Below are positions 43,416 to 54,137 of a stretch of DNA of 64,000 nt, one piece after another (the stretch's first letter is position 1; each line of letters opens with the position of its first letter). The translations under genes were made by a program, and so were the position numbers. This DNA comes from Smallanthus sonchifolius (Eukaryota; Streptophyta; Magnoliopsida; Asterales; Asteraceae): NCBI GenBank assembly GCA_023525975.1, contig CM042032.1, positions 16,932,001-16,996,000 on the forward strand, given 5' to 3'. Under the pieces are notes generated by a model. It saw only the letters and a program-made list of their open reading frames with translations, searched no databases and was not told where the DNA came from.

Positions 43416-45516
43416 AATATAATAAGCCAAAAGTTGAGTTTGACTCTCAAAAGAAGAACAACAATTATCAAAGTAACATAAATCAACAAAGTTCAAGTGG
43501 TTCTGGAAATTCAGCAAATGTTTCAACATCATCTGCCTTGGTTGCCCAAGGAGATGATAACTATGACTAGGGAATCCATTTAGAAGATTTGGTTGGTGCT
43601 GTGAGTCAAGATTTTGTGGCTAAAATTCATACTGATGAGACATCTGAAGATGAAAGTTCAAGTGATAGTGAAAGTTCAGGGAGTGAAGTAGAAAGTCAGA
43701 ATGAAGAATCTTTTGAGAATGTCATTGCAGAAGAAATTTCTGAAGAAATTGATCCTGAAAGTGTTGAACTTTCTGAAGAAAATGTATCTACAACAAGTGT
43801 ATCTGAAGATGAGATTTTGTTGACTAAAAGAGTACCTGAGATGACGGAAGAGATTCCAACTGCTAAAGTCTTCATGGCAGACATGTCTGATCCATCAAAG
43901 GTAAAAGATGTTATCTGTAATATGTATTGTTCTAACTGTGTGCTGGTGAAGGACAAAATGATGAAAGTCAAGGATGATAACACAAATTTGATCTGTGATA
44001 TGAAATCAATGCACTCAGTGAAACAGAAATTAAAGGACAATGATAAGATGTGTATTGAAAGAATTGAATCACTCAAGAGAGACATTAATTCTCTAACTTT
44101 GAAGATTAAGGAACAAGCATATCGGTTGGATATGGCTTATGCTGAGATTGAAAAGAGGAATGAAATTGTTGTTGGGAAAAACAAAGAAATTTTAGACAAA
44201 GAAGCAGAGGTGATCATATTACATAGAAAACTAGAATGTTTTGGAAATTCATCACTAATGTTGGGTTATTTCAATGACAATGCTGATCCTATTAAGAGAA
44301 CAACTGAATTGGATTCGCTCCTCCACCATTTAATGGAAATTATGTTGTAGAACCAAAGATCATTACTGAAGAGGATATTGATCCAAAGACAATTTTAAAA
44401 ATTTATCCAGTAACAGAGGAAGAAATGGTATATGATTCTGATAGTGATGATGAGACATTTGATGCTCAGAAAATTGATGGTGTTACTAAAGATGTGAAGT
44501 TTGATGAACCAAAAGTGGTAAAACAAGTAACAAGAGATAGATGTATTCTTACAGAGCTCGATGAAGTTGAACAATCAACTATCTCACCAATGTTATCTAA
44601 AAGTGGTTTTATAAGTGCTGGTGATATCAAGAAGGAGGTTTCAAAGGTTGAAAATAAATCAACAGTGATTTCATTAAACAGAAAAGTGAATGTAGCAAAA
44701 CCCAAAGATATTCAGTCTCCAGTTTCAAAGAATTATGTTTGTGAACCATCCAGAAAGATGTATGTTCCAAAGACACAAGGAGGTAGTGATGTTAAATCTA
44801 ATGAAGGTTTTTCATGAGGAAGTTCCTCAACTTCAAAAAGGGTTCCTTATATCAGAGAATACAAGGATAAGAGAGTTTGCTTTCATTGTAATGAGGTGGA
44901 GCATATAATATTATATTGTCCTTACAAAAAAAAAGAGAAGAATTTTCTTATTTCAGAGAAAGTTACACCAGCTATTGTTCATGGTCAATCAAGACTAGTA
45001 AAGATTCTGCAAAGACCGAATGTGGGAAAGCCTACATCTGATAATGTGATGAAACAATCTGTCAAAGAAAATTTGCCTAAGTAGCATGTTACTAAACCAT
45101 TTGGGTTTAAGAAAGAAATGACACATCATGTTCATGATAGATTTGTTGATTCTAAACCAGAGTTTGTCTAATCTGGTGTTAGAAACAATGTTATGTTTCA
45201 TAAGTTTGTTGAGAATCCTAAAGTTGGATTCACAAAGAATTCACAACCTGAGGTCAAACTTTCAAGACCTCATAGGCGAAGAAGGAACAGACGGTTAAGA
45301 AAACTTTTGGAAAATGATCAATTTGAATATGAATTTCAAAATCAATCAAATTTTGATAAGAAAAAGAATGTTTCAAAATCCAAAATGGCTGATTCTTATT
45401 TGCCTAAATCACCAAGGGTAGATGATAATAGAGATTGTGAATTGCTTGAAGTTGTTTATTTTGATGCTAATGGTAGACCCAATACCACAATGGCTTGGGT
45501 CCCCGTTTCTAACTGA
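43416..45516 (+). pseudogene. C2 gag, tail part after G4
   Basis: Resumes at NKPKVEFDSQKKNNNYQ, then Ser/Asn-rich sequence, GIHLEDLVGAVSQDFVAKIHTDE and a long acidic Ser/Glu region. A coiled-coil block follows (KDDNTNLICDMKSMHSVKQKL ... LHRKLECFGNSS), then a second zinc knuckle CFHCNEVEHIILYC at about 44878-44920. A basic region ends at AWVPVSN. Stops: TAG 43568-43570 (TGG likely), TGA 44815-44817, TAG 45082-45084 and one near 45168; frameshift near 44320. The gag ends at TGA 45514-45516. Two knuckles and great length fit SIRE-type gag. Confidence 0.86.
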
Positions 45517-45531
45517 TTTCCTTTGTTTGTG

Positions 45532-46016
45532 TAGGGTCAACCAAGGAAGACTATCAACAACAAATGGTATGTGGATAGTGGTTGCTCCCGACATATGACA
45601 GGAAACATTCATTTGCTTGAAGATGTTATTAAAATTGATGGAGGTTATGTCGCCTTTGCGGGTAATAAAGGCGGGTACATAACAGGTCAAGGAAATTTAA
45701 AGAATGAAAGGTGAAGTTTGAGAAAGTCAATTATGTTGAGAAACTCGAACATAATCTACTCACTGTATCTCAAGTGTGTGATAAGAAGTTTTCATTCCAT
45801 TTTAATGATTCTGAATGCTATATTCTGAAGCCGGGATTTGAAATACCTAAAGAATGGATTCTGATGAAGGCTCCAAGAAGAAATGACACATATGTTTTAG
45901 ACATGAGTGTTGCTACAACAACGGATTCTATTCCAACATGTTTACTCTCTAAAGCATCTGAATCTGATTCTATTCTTTGGCATAGGAAGCTCGCACACAT
46001 AAATTTTAGAAAATGA
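45532..46016 (+). pseudogene. C2 protease and pre-integrase region
   Basis: After an in-frame TGA and a TTTGTGTAG (TAG 45532-45534) the frame reads WYVDSGCSRHMTG (Copia protease, DSG intact). Then come YVAFAGNKGGYITGQG, LLTVSQVCDKKFSFHF and the integrase zinc-finger start LWHRKLAHINF. A frameshift occurs near 45708 and a TGA at 46014-46016. C3 has the same arrangement at 56718-56780. Confidence 0.88.
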
Positions 46017-47252
46017 ATTATCTTGTGAAGAATGATTTGGTTTCTTGTATCCCAAAAATAAAATTTGATGTGCTTGTTGACTGCATTCCTTGCAAGAAGT
46101 GCAAGTAACACAGGAAGTCTCATAAATCCAAGAAACAAAATTCTATTGTCACTCCTTTGGAGTTACTGCATATGGATTTGTTCGGACTGATCAATATTCG
46201 AAGCATTGGAGGTAAATCGTACTGACTGGTGGTAATGGATGACTACTCAAGATTCTAATGGGTTAAGTTTTTGCCAACAAAATCTGAAACGACAGAGACA
46301 GTTCAATACTTAATTCTTGAGTTAGAGAATCTTTTGAATCAGAGAGTCAGGCGTATCAGAAGTGACAATGGCAGTGAATTTAAAAATAGCAAGATGGGAC
46401 TCTTTTGTTTATAAAAGGGTATACATCTTGAATTTAGCGCGCCATATGTTCCTCAACAAAATGGTGTTGCTGAGCGAAAGAATAGAACTCTGATTGATGC
46501 AGTTAAAACAATGTTGGCAGATTCTAAGCTACCGGTTACTTTTTGGGCCGAAGCTGTGAATAAGGCATGCCATGTCCAAAATCGTGTTCTGACTGTGAAA
46601 CGTCACAACAAGTCTTGTTATGAATTGTTAAACAATCGGAAGCCTAATTTGAATTATCTTCTTCCTTTTGGAAATCCGTGTACTCTTCTGAAGATCAAGG
46701 ATGTTTCTACCAAGTTTAGCGAAAAGGAGATTAAAGGAATTTTTTTGGGCTATGTTGCCAATTCATTAAATAAACAAGTGTATAACAAGGAAACACGACA
46801 GGTCGGAGAATGGTTTCATATCGATTGCTCTAATCGATCTATTCCCCAGAAGGCGGTTGGTCCAGAGTGGGCATTTGATTATGACAGCTTGTTCAAGTCT
46901 TTTAACTTTGCTCCTGACTTATTTGATGACGAAGTTGCTTTATTGTACAATTCATGTCATGGTGACCAAGATTGTGGGTTAATTCCAAAATCAAACGGTT
47001 CCATATTCCGTTCCATCATCATCAGTTCACCCTGATCCAAATGTTGCATCTAGTTCGGGAACTCACGAGACTGATAGTGAAGAAGATGAAGAAATTTTTC
47101 AGGATTCTTCAGCTGATCCATTAATTGTTGGTGATTCTTCCAACAATACACAAGTTCAGGGGGAGATTTCTATAAATTTAGACTCAGAGATACCAGTTAA
47201 TTAATCTTCTTAAACAGATATTTCTCAAGTTGATATTTTACCTGTTCCGAAG
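46017..47252 (+). pseudogene. C2 integrase and integrase-RT linker
   Basis: Finger Cys pair (DCIPCKKCK), then the core: LLHMDLFG, VVMDDYSRF, RSDNGSEFKN and PQQNGVAERKNRTL, so the D,D,E residues can all be seen, but in several frames with stops (for example TGA near 46222 and TAA near 46258). The open part 46511-47035 holds TFWAEAVNKACHVQNRVL and the FLGY motif. The linker is Ser/Asp-rich. Confidence 0.85.
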
Positions 47253-48090
47253 GTGGCTTCCATAAAAGAACTCAAAGATCATCCGGTGACGAATATCATT
47301 GTGAATTTGCAAGATGGAGTTCAAACTCGTTCTTTAACTGAAAATACTTATTTATATTCATACATTAGAGATACTGGAGTAATTGATGTTGGCTTACATT
47401 CTTGTTTTATTTCTCAGATAGAACCTAAAAATGTGGAGATTGCTTTACAAGACAATAACTTGATAGAAGCAATCCAGGAAGAGCTTGCTCAATTTGATAA
47501 GCTAAAGGTGTGGAATTAAGTTGATCTACCAAAGAGAATGTATCCGATTGGCACCAAGTGGGTTTACAAATGTAAAAAAGATGATCGTGGTTTTGTGGTA
47601 AGAACAAAGCAAGATTGGTCATACAGGGATTTAATCAACAAGAGGGAATTGATTACACTGAGGTGTACGCACCTGTAGCACGGTTGGAAGCTATTCATTT
47701 GTTTTTAGCTTTTGCATCATTCAAAGGTTTCAAGGTGTATCAACTAGATGTCAAAAGTGCTTTCTTGTATGGCAAGGTGAAAGAGGAAGTTTTTGTGTGT
47801 CAACCACCGGGGTTTGAGGATCCATTGTATCCTTCAAAAGTGTTCAAGCTAGATAAGGTTCTTTACGGTCTTCATCAAGCACCCCGTGCGTGGTATGAAA
47901 CATTGTCACGAAAACTTTTGGACAATGGTTTCGATCGGGGTCAAATTGATTCCACCTTGTCATCAAGAAAGCAGGGGGAGATTACCTGATGGTTCAGATA
48001 TACGTGGACGATATTATTTTTGGCTCAACAAAAGAAGAGTTATGCAAGGAGTTTGAGAACGGCATGAAATCAAAATTCAAAAGGTAAGCT
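47253..48090 (+). pseudogene. C2 reverse transcriptase (Copia)
   Basis: EAIQEELAQFDKLKVWN then TAA (47517-47519), PIGTKWVYKCKKDDRG, frameshift, GIDYTEVYAPVARLEAIH, LDVKSAFLYGKVKEEV, GLHQAPRAWYETL. A one-base loss in the G-run at 47974-47978 breaks the frame before the catalytic YVDDIIFGS (about 48000-48027). The domain is complete but not translatable as one frame. Confidence 0.9.
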
Positions 48091-48945
48091 ATGGGAGAGT
48101 TGTCGTTCTTTTTAGGATTACAAGTTAATCAAAAAGAGGATGGTTTCTTTATACATCAGTCTAAATACGTGAAACACATTTTGAGCCAGTTCAAAATGGA
48201 AGACTGTACCCCATATGACACTCCGATTCCTATAAATCACAAGATGAATCCAGATCCGGAAGGAAAGGATATTGATTGTCGATTGTACAGAGCAATGATT
48301 GGTTCTCTCATGTACTTAACAGTATCAAGGCCAGATATAATGTTTGTTGTGTGTCTTTGTTCCAGATTTCAAGCAAAACCAAAGGAATCACATCTGATTG
48401 CAGTCAAACGTATTTTTCGGTACCTTAAAGGGAAACCGAGATTAGGATTATGGTTTCCACATGGTTCTAATTTTGAATTTAATGCATATACTGACTCAGA
48501 TTTTGGAGGTTGTTGTTTGGACACGAAATCTACAACAAGAGGTTGGCAATTTCTAGAAAATTGTCTTGTGCCATGGCAATGTAAAAAGCAAACTACTGTC
48601 TCAATTTCAACCTGTGAAGCAGAATACATCGCTGCTACAAGTTGTTGTTCACAAATTTCATGGATTCAGCAACAATTAAGAGACTATGGTTTGAATTTCA
48701 CTTGCACCCCCATGTTCATTGATAATAATGCCACAATGTCTATAACAAATAATCAAGTTAAGCACAGTAAAACAAAGCACATTGAAATCAGATATAATTT
48801 TATTCATGATTGTGCAGATAAAAAGTTGATTGAGCAAGTGAAAGTTCATACTGATGACAATCTTGCAGATTTGTTCACCAAAGCATTTGATCGTACAAGG
48901 TTTGAATTTCAGATAAAGATGATTGGTATGATCAATACCGAATAA
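48091..48945 (+). pseudogene. C2 RT C-terminus and RNase H, open 284 codons
   Basis: GELSFFLGLQVNQ, YVKHILSQFKMEDC, SLMYLTVSRPDIMFVVC, then RNase H AYTDSDFGGCCLDTKST, STCEAEYIAATSCCSQ and KTKHIEIRYNFIHDC, ending DLFTKAFD ... MIGMINTE. No internal stop. The usual STSG motif reads STTRG. The ATG at 48091 is internal to pol, not a natural start. Confidence 0.92.
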
Positions 48946-51103
48946 ATTTTTCTGCTCAAAATAATTCTCATGGAGGTTTATTTTTCAATTTTTTAACTGC
49001 TTTCTTTCATTTCTGCATTTAAATTTACTGTAAAAAAGTTTGTTATTTATAAAAAGCCCAAACAAACTGAAAAATATTAAAATTTACATCATTTGAGCAT
49101 GAGAAGAAATGATAGTACATCAGTAGATGTTCATTCACACATGACCTTAGATTGACTGGTTGGTGATTTATGTTTATTCAATATATCTGAATTATATATG
49201 TTTTGATCTAAACTTCAGAGACTACACAAATAGGAGATGATAGTGTTGTGTATGCATATAATTTAGCTTGTCAATAGGCTAAAAGTGTCTTTGAACCATT
49301 AGTAGTGAAAAACATAATTGCATATGTTACATTTGTGATTTGAACCCATTTTATGCCTGAGTGTGTGTGTTAAAAGATCATTATTAGATTTAGAATATGA
49401 TGTTTAAAGTGATTTATGAGACCAGTATCGGACTATATTGATTAGCACAATTTTTCAGTTCACTTCACTGCCCATACCCCGAAAAACATGCAATGTGATG
49501 TTGAACTAAGATATGTTTCTGACAACATCTGTTGGAACATATACTCGCCTTTGGATCAATATCTTGATTCCATTGAATATCCAGATAACAGTTGGATCAC
49601 AGTACCCTATATTATTGAATCAATCAATTCTTTAATTATTCATTCTACTGAAGAGTTCTCCTGTTATAATCTATCATGATATTACATCCAAAACCAAGCA
49701 ATTGAATCAATCTGATTCCTTATATCCTTCGGGATCTGTTTCTTTTCCTATGCTAATTGAGATAGTTTCATCCTGGACATTGATATTATCTTTACATAAG
49801 TCTCATATGTCTTGAAGATAGTCCAATTTACTTTCTGTTGGCATACTAGTGGGGTACACGTTGTATTTCATACTTAAATGGTACCTTAATTCACAAGAAA
49901 GTGGGAATGAGATGCTTTTAGTTTCAAATCTTATAATATTGACAATTTAAATTTGTGTGTCATAGCCTGATCATGTTTTCTTTGAATGTTTATCGCGTAT
50001 TATTACATGCAATATATGAAAGTCTGAAAAATGGAGACTTGAAAGATTGGCATAGGATACCAATTACCTTGATATACGGATTGTTTATCCAAGATGTGTG
50101 ATTGATATATCATTTATAATGATATGATCTTCTTGCTCATGGTGTTCAACAAAAATATGTTCTTTATTATTTTACAGTTTATTTCATTTCAGTTTGTACA
50201 AGAGAAAATCCAAAAATATGTGTTTTCAAGTGTGTATAGATAAAATCGAAAAAGATTTTCTGTCATGCTTCCGTGAGAATTCCAAATTTATTTATTAAAA
50301 GGTTCGGGATTTGATCTGATACAGGTTCCTGGTGATTGATAGAAAAATTGAGGGAGAGAAGTATAAAAAGTTGAAAGTTCAAAAGTCCAAATATTTCACT
50401 AAGTGTGGAGAAGAAGCGAACTTATTTTGTTCGCCTAGGTTATGTTCGCCTGGTAAGCGAACTTATTAAGTTCACCTGGTAAGCGAACTTAATGCTTGTA
50501 GCTTATGTTGTTAAGCGAACTTTGTTCATTTTCTCTCTGAAATCTTGTCTTAAGTGAACTTTGTGTTTTTAAGCGAACTTGTTCTAGGTGTGAACGGAGT
50601 GATTGGGTCTGTGTTGTTGATCTTAGTTTCTGATAATTCAAGGCATTGCGCATCAAACCAAGGTAGAATCACGTTCTTTTATCCATCAAATTGTTCGAAC
50701 CAAGCAGGTTTAAGATCTCATTTACGGTTTATGGTGCTAAGTCTGTTTTGGATCTAAATCTTGATATGATATGTGTTGTGTTTGAAATTGATGATTGCTA
50801 AAGGTTCGTTGAGGTGTTTAGATCAAGTTGTGTCTGTTTTTTACATCGGATTTCATCATTGGAAAGGTTTTTGATTTCTGATTGGTTTTCTAAGCTTGGA
50901 GCGAATAAGTTCGCCTCTTGCAACTCTAAGCAAACTTAATAAGTTCACCTCATGGGACATAAGTGATTTTGACTTAGCAAAATTTTTTGTGGTGAATTTT
51001 TTAATTTTTTTGTGTTTTAATTTTTTTGTGATTTGTTATTGTTTGTATTTTATTTTAACATGTTTTGTGTGTGGTTTTGCTATTTCATTTTTACTTTGTA
51101 CAG
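48946..51103 (+). other. C2 spacer between pol and extra ORF
   Basis: About 2.16 kb with no supportable gene (short open frames such as 49488-49679 show no recognisable motif). Near the end are a strong TATA-like AGTATAAAAAG at 50365-50375, the GCGAACTT palindromic array (50414-50600, 50896-50955) and a T-rich run just before the extra ORF ATG at 51104. It has almost the same length as the C1 spacer. Confidence 0.6.
50414..50600 (+). repeat. Palindromic array upstream of C2 extra ORF
   Basis: Units of AAGCGAACTTATT or GCGAACTT facing AAGTTCGCCT or TTGTTCGCCT, at roughly 50415, 50454, 50482, 50513 and 50570, with two more copies at 50896-50955 (GGAGCGAATAAGTTCGCCT; AAGCAAACTTAATAAGTTC). Arms carry CpG. 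The sequence is unlike the other arrays, but size and spacing are alike. Confidence 0.8.
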
Positions 51104-53033
51104 ATGGATCGTCGAGTTGAATATAAACATAACCAGGTGGCGTTGGTGGATCCAAATTTGTCTGAAGCTATGAAATACCGAGAAATCATTAATTTTTTTA
51201 ATAGATCAAGGATAAGTGTTGATGTTTCTTCAAATCCCTACATCAGCTTGAATTACATTCAACAGTTCTGGGATACAACACAACATGACTGTACTGTGGA
51301 TCCGAATGTTATTAGAGCTACTGTCAACAACAATGAAGTAGCAATTTTTGTTGACACTATTTGTCAGGCTTTAAATCTTGGAGGTGATGATGAAGAACCT
51401 CTAGGTTTACCATCTACATTGATTATGGGTTGTTTTCAAAGGATCGGTTACAGAGGACGAGCAAATGATACTCAAGCAAGGAAAGGTGGTCTAGTAGGAC
51501 AATGGAGATACTTTATGCATGTTATTATTCAATGTCTATCTCCTAGGAAAGCTGGAAATGATGGTTTGAAGACCTCACTACAATCTGTAATGGTGGCTCT
51601 TACTTTGAACATAGGGTTCAACTTTGCTCACTATTTTTATAAGGAGTTAGTTACTTAGATTACTCCACCGGCAGGTCAAGGGTTTCTTATGTATCTGAGG
51701 TTTCTACAAATGATTTTGAATCATCTTATACCTAATCTACCTCAGTTACCACAACGTCTTACTCTCACTCCTATGACAAAAAGGATTTTCACTTATTGCA
51801 ACAACATAAAGCAACAAAATCCAGCCTTGATTCATGTTCCAACTCCTCTGTTTGGACACTTAATTAATCCTGATTATGTTGCTCCTCCAAATGATAATTG
51901 GATTCATCCAGAAGAGGTAGTTTAACAGCAACAACAAGCTCAACAACAACAAGTTCATGTACAAGTTCAAGATGATGCTCAAGTGAATGACATAGAACCT
52001 AATTTAGAGGTTCATGTTGATATACCGGAAGTTCTTAATGTTGAAAACGAGAATGTTAATGAAGAAGCACAAGCAAATTCTCCACAAGCTAATCAAGAAG
52101 GAATTGTAAATGATACTAGTTCAAGTTCCTCTGAAAAAGAAAATGATGTTGATTCTGATACTGATTTTGAAGCTACACAGGACTTTAATCCAGATCATTA
52201 TGCTAAACTTGCTAGTATACCAGTGGCAAATGCTGGTAACCGACTAAAGTCGGTGGCTACTAAACCAAGACGTAAGTCTGTTCGGGGTCTTCCTCCTAGA
52301 ACAACACTTGGCAAAAGATCGTTAAGAGATGAATCTTCTTCAGATTCTGAGTATATTCCTACTCCAAAGTCACAGAAGCTAATGTCTGCTTCTATGACTG
52401 ATGCTGCAAATGCTCGGGTAACTGATGAATTGGATTTTGTGGATTTTTTGTTTATTTCTCCATATATGTCTCAGTCTACTTCACCTCAAGGTACTCCTGC
52501 TCCAGTTCCTCCACATACTTCTTCACAAGTTGGTCCGTCTAGTTCCTCAAAGGATGCTAAGATTGCTGCTCTACAAGGCAAAGTCTCTTCCCTAGAAGCC
52601 CAAGTTGTGGGTCTTCAAGGTCAAGTAGATGTATTAAGGGCAAATAATTTTCAGAGAGAACAAACTCTTCAATATCAAAGCAAGCAGATCTCTGATATGC
52701 AATTTCTTATCTCACAATTGATAGAGCGTATTGATGCTCAGGGGGAGATGCATGTCATAGTTAAGGATACTTGTCATACGGAGGCAATTCAGAAAAAAAA
52801 AGGATGATGAAGATAATGATCCTAGTAGGAACAAGGGTGATATTCAATACTCTGACGTTTCTCCAGTATCTCAGTTTCAAGGGGAGTCTACATTAATTCA
52901 AGTTGAAGCTTCAGGTGATAAAGTTACAGGAGAGAATGAAGAGGTATTGCTTCTAGAATTCTTTAAAGTAGAGTCTTATTATTGTATAAGCTTTTGTCAT
53001 CAATGTATTTCTTTTTTAACAATGTTTAGTTAG
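51104..53033 (+). pseudogene. C2 env-position extra ORF (SIRE-associated)
   Basis: One frame from ATG 51104 to about 52790, with TAG 51656-51658 and TAA 51923-51925. A slip in an A-run (52792-52801) moves the end to the next frame, stopping near 53033; about 640 codons overall. Blocks shared with C1 are MKYREIINFFNRSRI, QWRYFMHVIIQCLSPRKAG, NIGFNFAHYF, FLMYLRFLQMILNHLIPNLP and TPLFG. The rest is a Gln-rich stretch, an acidic Ser-rich part, a basic segment (KPRRKSVRGLPPRTTLGKRS) and a heptad coiled coil (IAALQGKVSSLEAQVVGLQG). No signal peptide or clear membrane segment, so an envelope role is not supported. Known to me only as the Asteraceae SIRE extra ORF. Confidence 0.8.
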
Positions 53034-53092
53034 TTTATTTACTTGTAATTTCATTTTAATGTAATTTCCTGTTTTATTTCCAAGCCTGGGCC

Positions 53093-53240
53093 ATCGAAAA
53101 TATCTAGTTTCGATTGAGATTTGTTCAATCGAAACTAGTAGTTTCAATAGATAGTTTAGTTTCGACAGGCTTGTTTCACACTTGTAAATGCTTCACCGAA
53201 ACTACTAGTTTCGGTGAGCATAGTTTCGATACCTGTCAGC
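53093..53240 (+). repeat. Hairpin array in C3 5' LTR, upstream of TATA
   Basis: Units: ATCGAAAATATCTAG with TTTCGATTGAG (53097), AATCGAAACTAGTAGTTTC (53130), TAGTTTCGACAGG (53158), ACCGAAACTACTAGTTTCGG (53193). The 15-mer CTAGTTTCGATTGAG at about 53105 also occurs in several units of the G2 Gypsy array. The array ends 5-10 nt before the TATA box. Confidence 0.85.
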
Positions 53241-53244
53241 TTAC

Positions 53245-53253
53245 TATAAATAG
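53245..53253 (+). promoter_or_regulatory. TATA box of C3 5' LTR
   Basis: CTATAAATAG, about 280 bp before the LTR end, followed by a T/C-rich leader. A good plant core-promoter match. Confidence 0.72.
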
Positions 53254-53526
53254 CCTAGTTTGAGAATTTCTATGGTGTGAGTAGCGGCTGTAACCCTGAA
53301 TTTTCTCTTTCACTGTTCTTGAAGAATCAATACAATCTGCATTTGTTTAATGCTTTGTTCATACATTTTCAAATCTTATTTGTGTTGATTCTGTGTGTGG
53401 TTAGCTGTTATCTTCACCAATTCTGTTTCTACCCTCTGTTTCACCACCCTACATACAGATTCCGCCTGTGTGTGTGTGTGTAATCAATCTATTGAATGAT
53501 TTCTGATTGAAATCTAGACCTACAAT

Positions 53527-53538
53527 TGGTATCAGAGC
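53527..53538 (+). promoter_or_regulatory. C3 primer-binding site
   Basis: TGGTATCAGAGC, two bases after the LTR end (CTACA AT). Complementary to initiator-Met tRNA, as usual for SIRE-type Copia. Confidence 0.92.
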
Positions 53539-54137
53539 TATATGCTCTTGATTTCTGAGTATTTCCAGGTTGTTTTGATCCATTTTAGGTGATTTTTAGT
53601 TGGAATTTGAAGGTTTTCTGGGTCTGCACCGTTTTGGCACCGTTTCACCGATTTCGGCACTATTTCTTTGAGTTTTTCGGATCTGAAGATTGATTTGTGT
53701 TCAAAATCTTATTTGGAAACTTTTCGCTGGATTAGACTGCGAGTTTATTATTTTTTTATTTTTGAAGCTTTTCATCAATGGAGTCTGCTGAAACTTAAAG
53801 AAGGAGGTATCGAAACTACTATGAGACAATTTCTGCTTTTAGTTGGTCATCGAAGCTTCATGTCTGTACTTTTGTCTGGAGAAGGTATCATCGAAACTAG
53901 TTATTTGTCCTGTTTTAACGAAACTAACCTTTGCAAATTGATCACCCGAAACTACTGCCCTATCGAAACTTGTTGTTTCTTGTTTTTGTTTTCTCTATCG
54001 AAACTAGAAGTTTCGATCAAGTTATGTTATATCAAAACTAGGAGTTTCGGTCAACTTTTTCTTTATCGAAACTAATTGTTTTGATCAATCCTGTTCACCC
54101 GAAACTAGCTACTGTTTGTCTTTCTTTCTCTGAGTTT
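53539..54137 (+). repeat. C3 leader with second hairpin array
   Basis: Non-coding leader of about 600 nt. From about 53805 to 54115 it carries eight or nine copies or half-copies of the ATCGAAACTA ... TAGTTTCGAT palindrome (near 53808, 53848, 53889, 53919, 53948, 53965, 53997, 54033, 54064 and 54097), less regular than in the LTRs. Same motif as the array in the C3 LTR. Confidence 0.75.

Larger units (their letters stand above)
19196..53033 (+). mobile_element. C2: SIRE-type Ty1/Copia element(s), split by G3 and G4
   Basis: Plus-strand Copia parts in order: gag copy a (19204-21240), start of gag copy b (21241-21785), G3, more gag (33357-33651), G4, gag tail (43416-45516), protease, integrase, RT, RNase H (45532-48945), spacer, extra ORF (51104-53033). 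Removing G3 and G4 with one target duplication each restores gag order across both junctions. The two gag starts show that two SIRE copies were fused, or part of gag duplicated, before the Gypsy insertions. No 5' LTR is seen. Confidence 0.88.
53034..53524 (+). repeat. LTR (3' part) shared by C2 end and C3 start; left edge unresolved
   Basis: Ends GACCTACA at 53524 directly before the C3 primer site. It contains a hairpin array, TATA box and a transcribed-like stretch with a (TG)n run near 53465-53480. The left edge is not clear. One candidate is TGCATGTCATAG at 52749, immediately after CAGGGGGAGA (52739-52748), which would make the LTR about 776 bp and overlap the end of the extra ORF. It may be the C2 3' LTR and C3 5' LTR in one. 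Confidence 0.65.

Noticed and set aside
49488..49679. 63-codon frame in the C2 spacer
   Set aside because: Isolated, no conserved motif, no counterpart in the C1 spacer that I could recognise.
51104..53033. Envelope protein gene (position after pol)
   Set aside because: No signal peptide, transmembrane segment or cleavage motif is visible; the body is a soluble-looking domain with acidic and coiled-coil tails.
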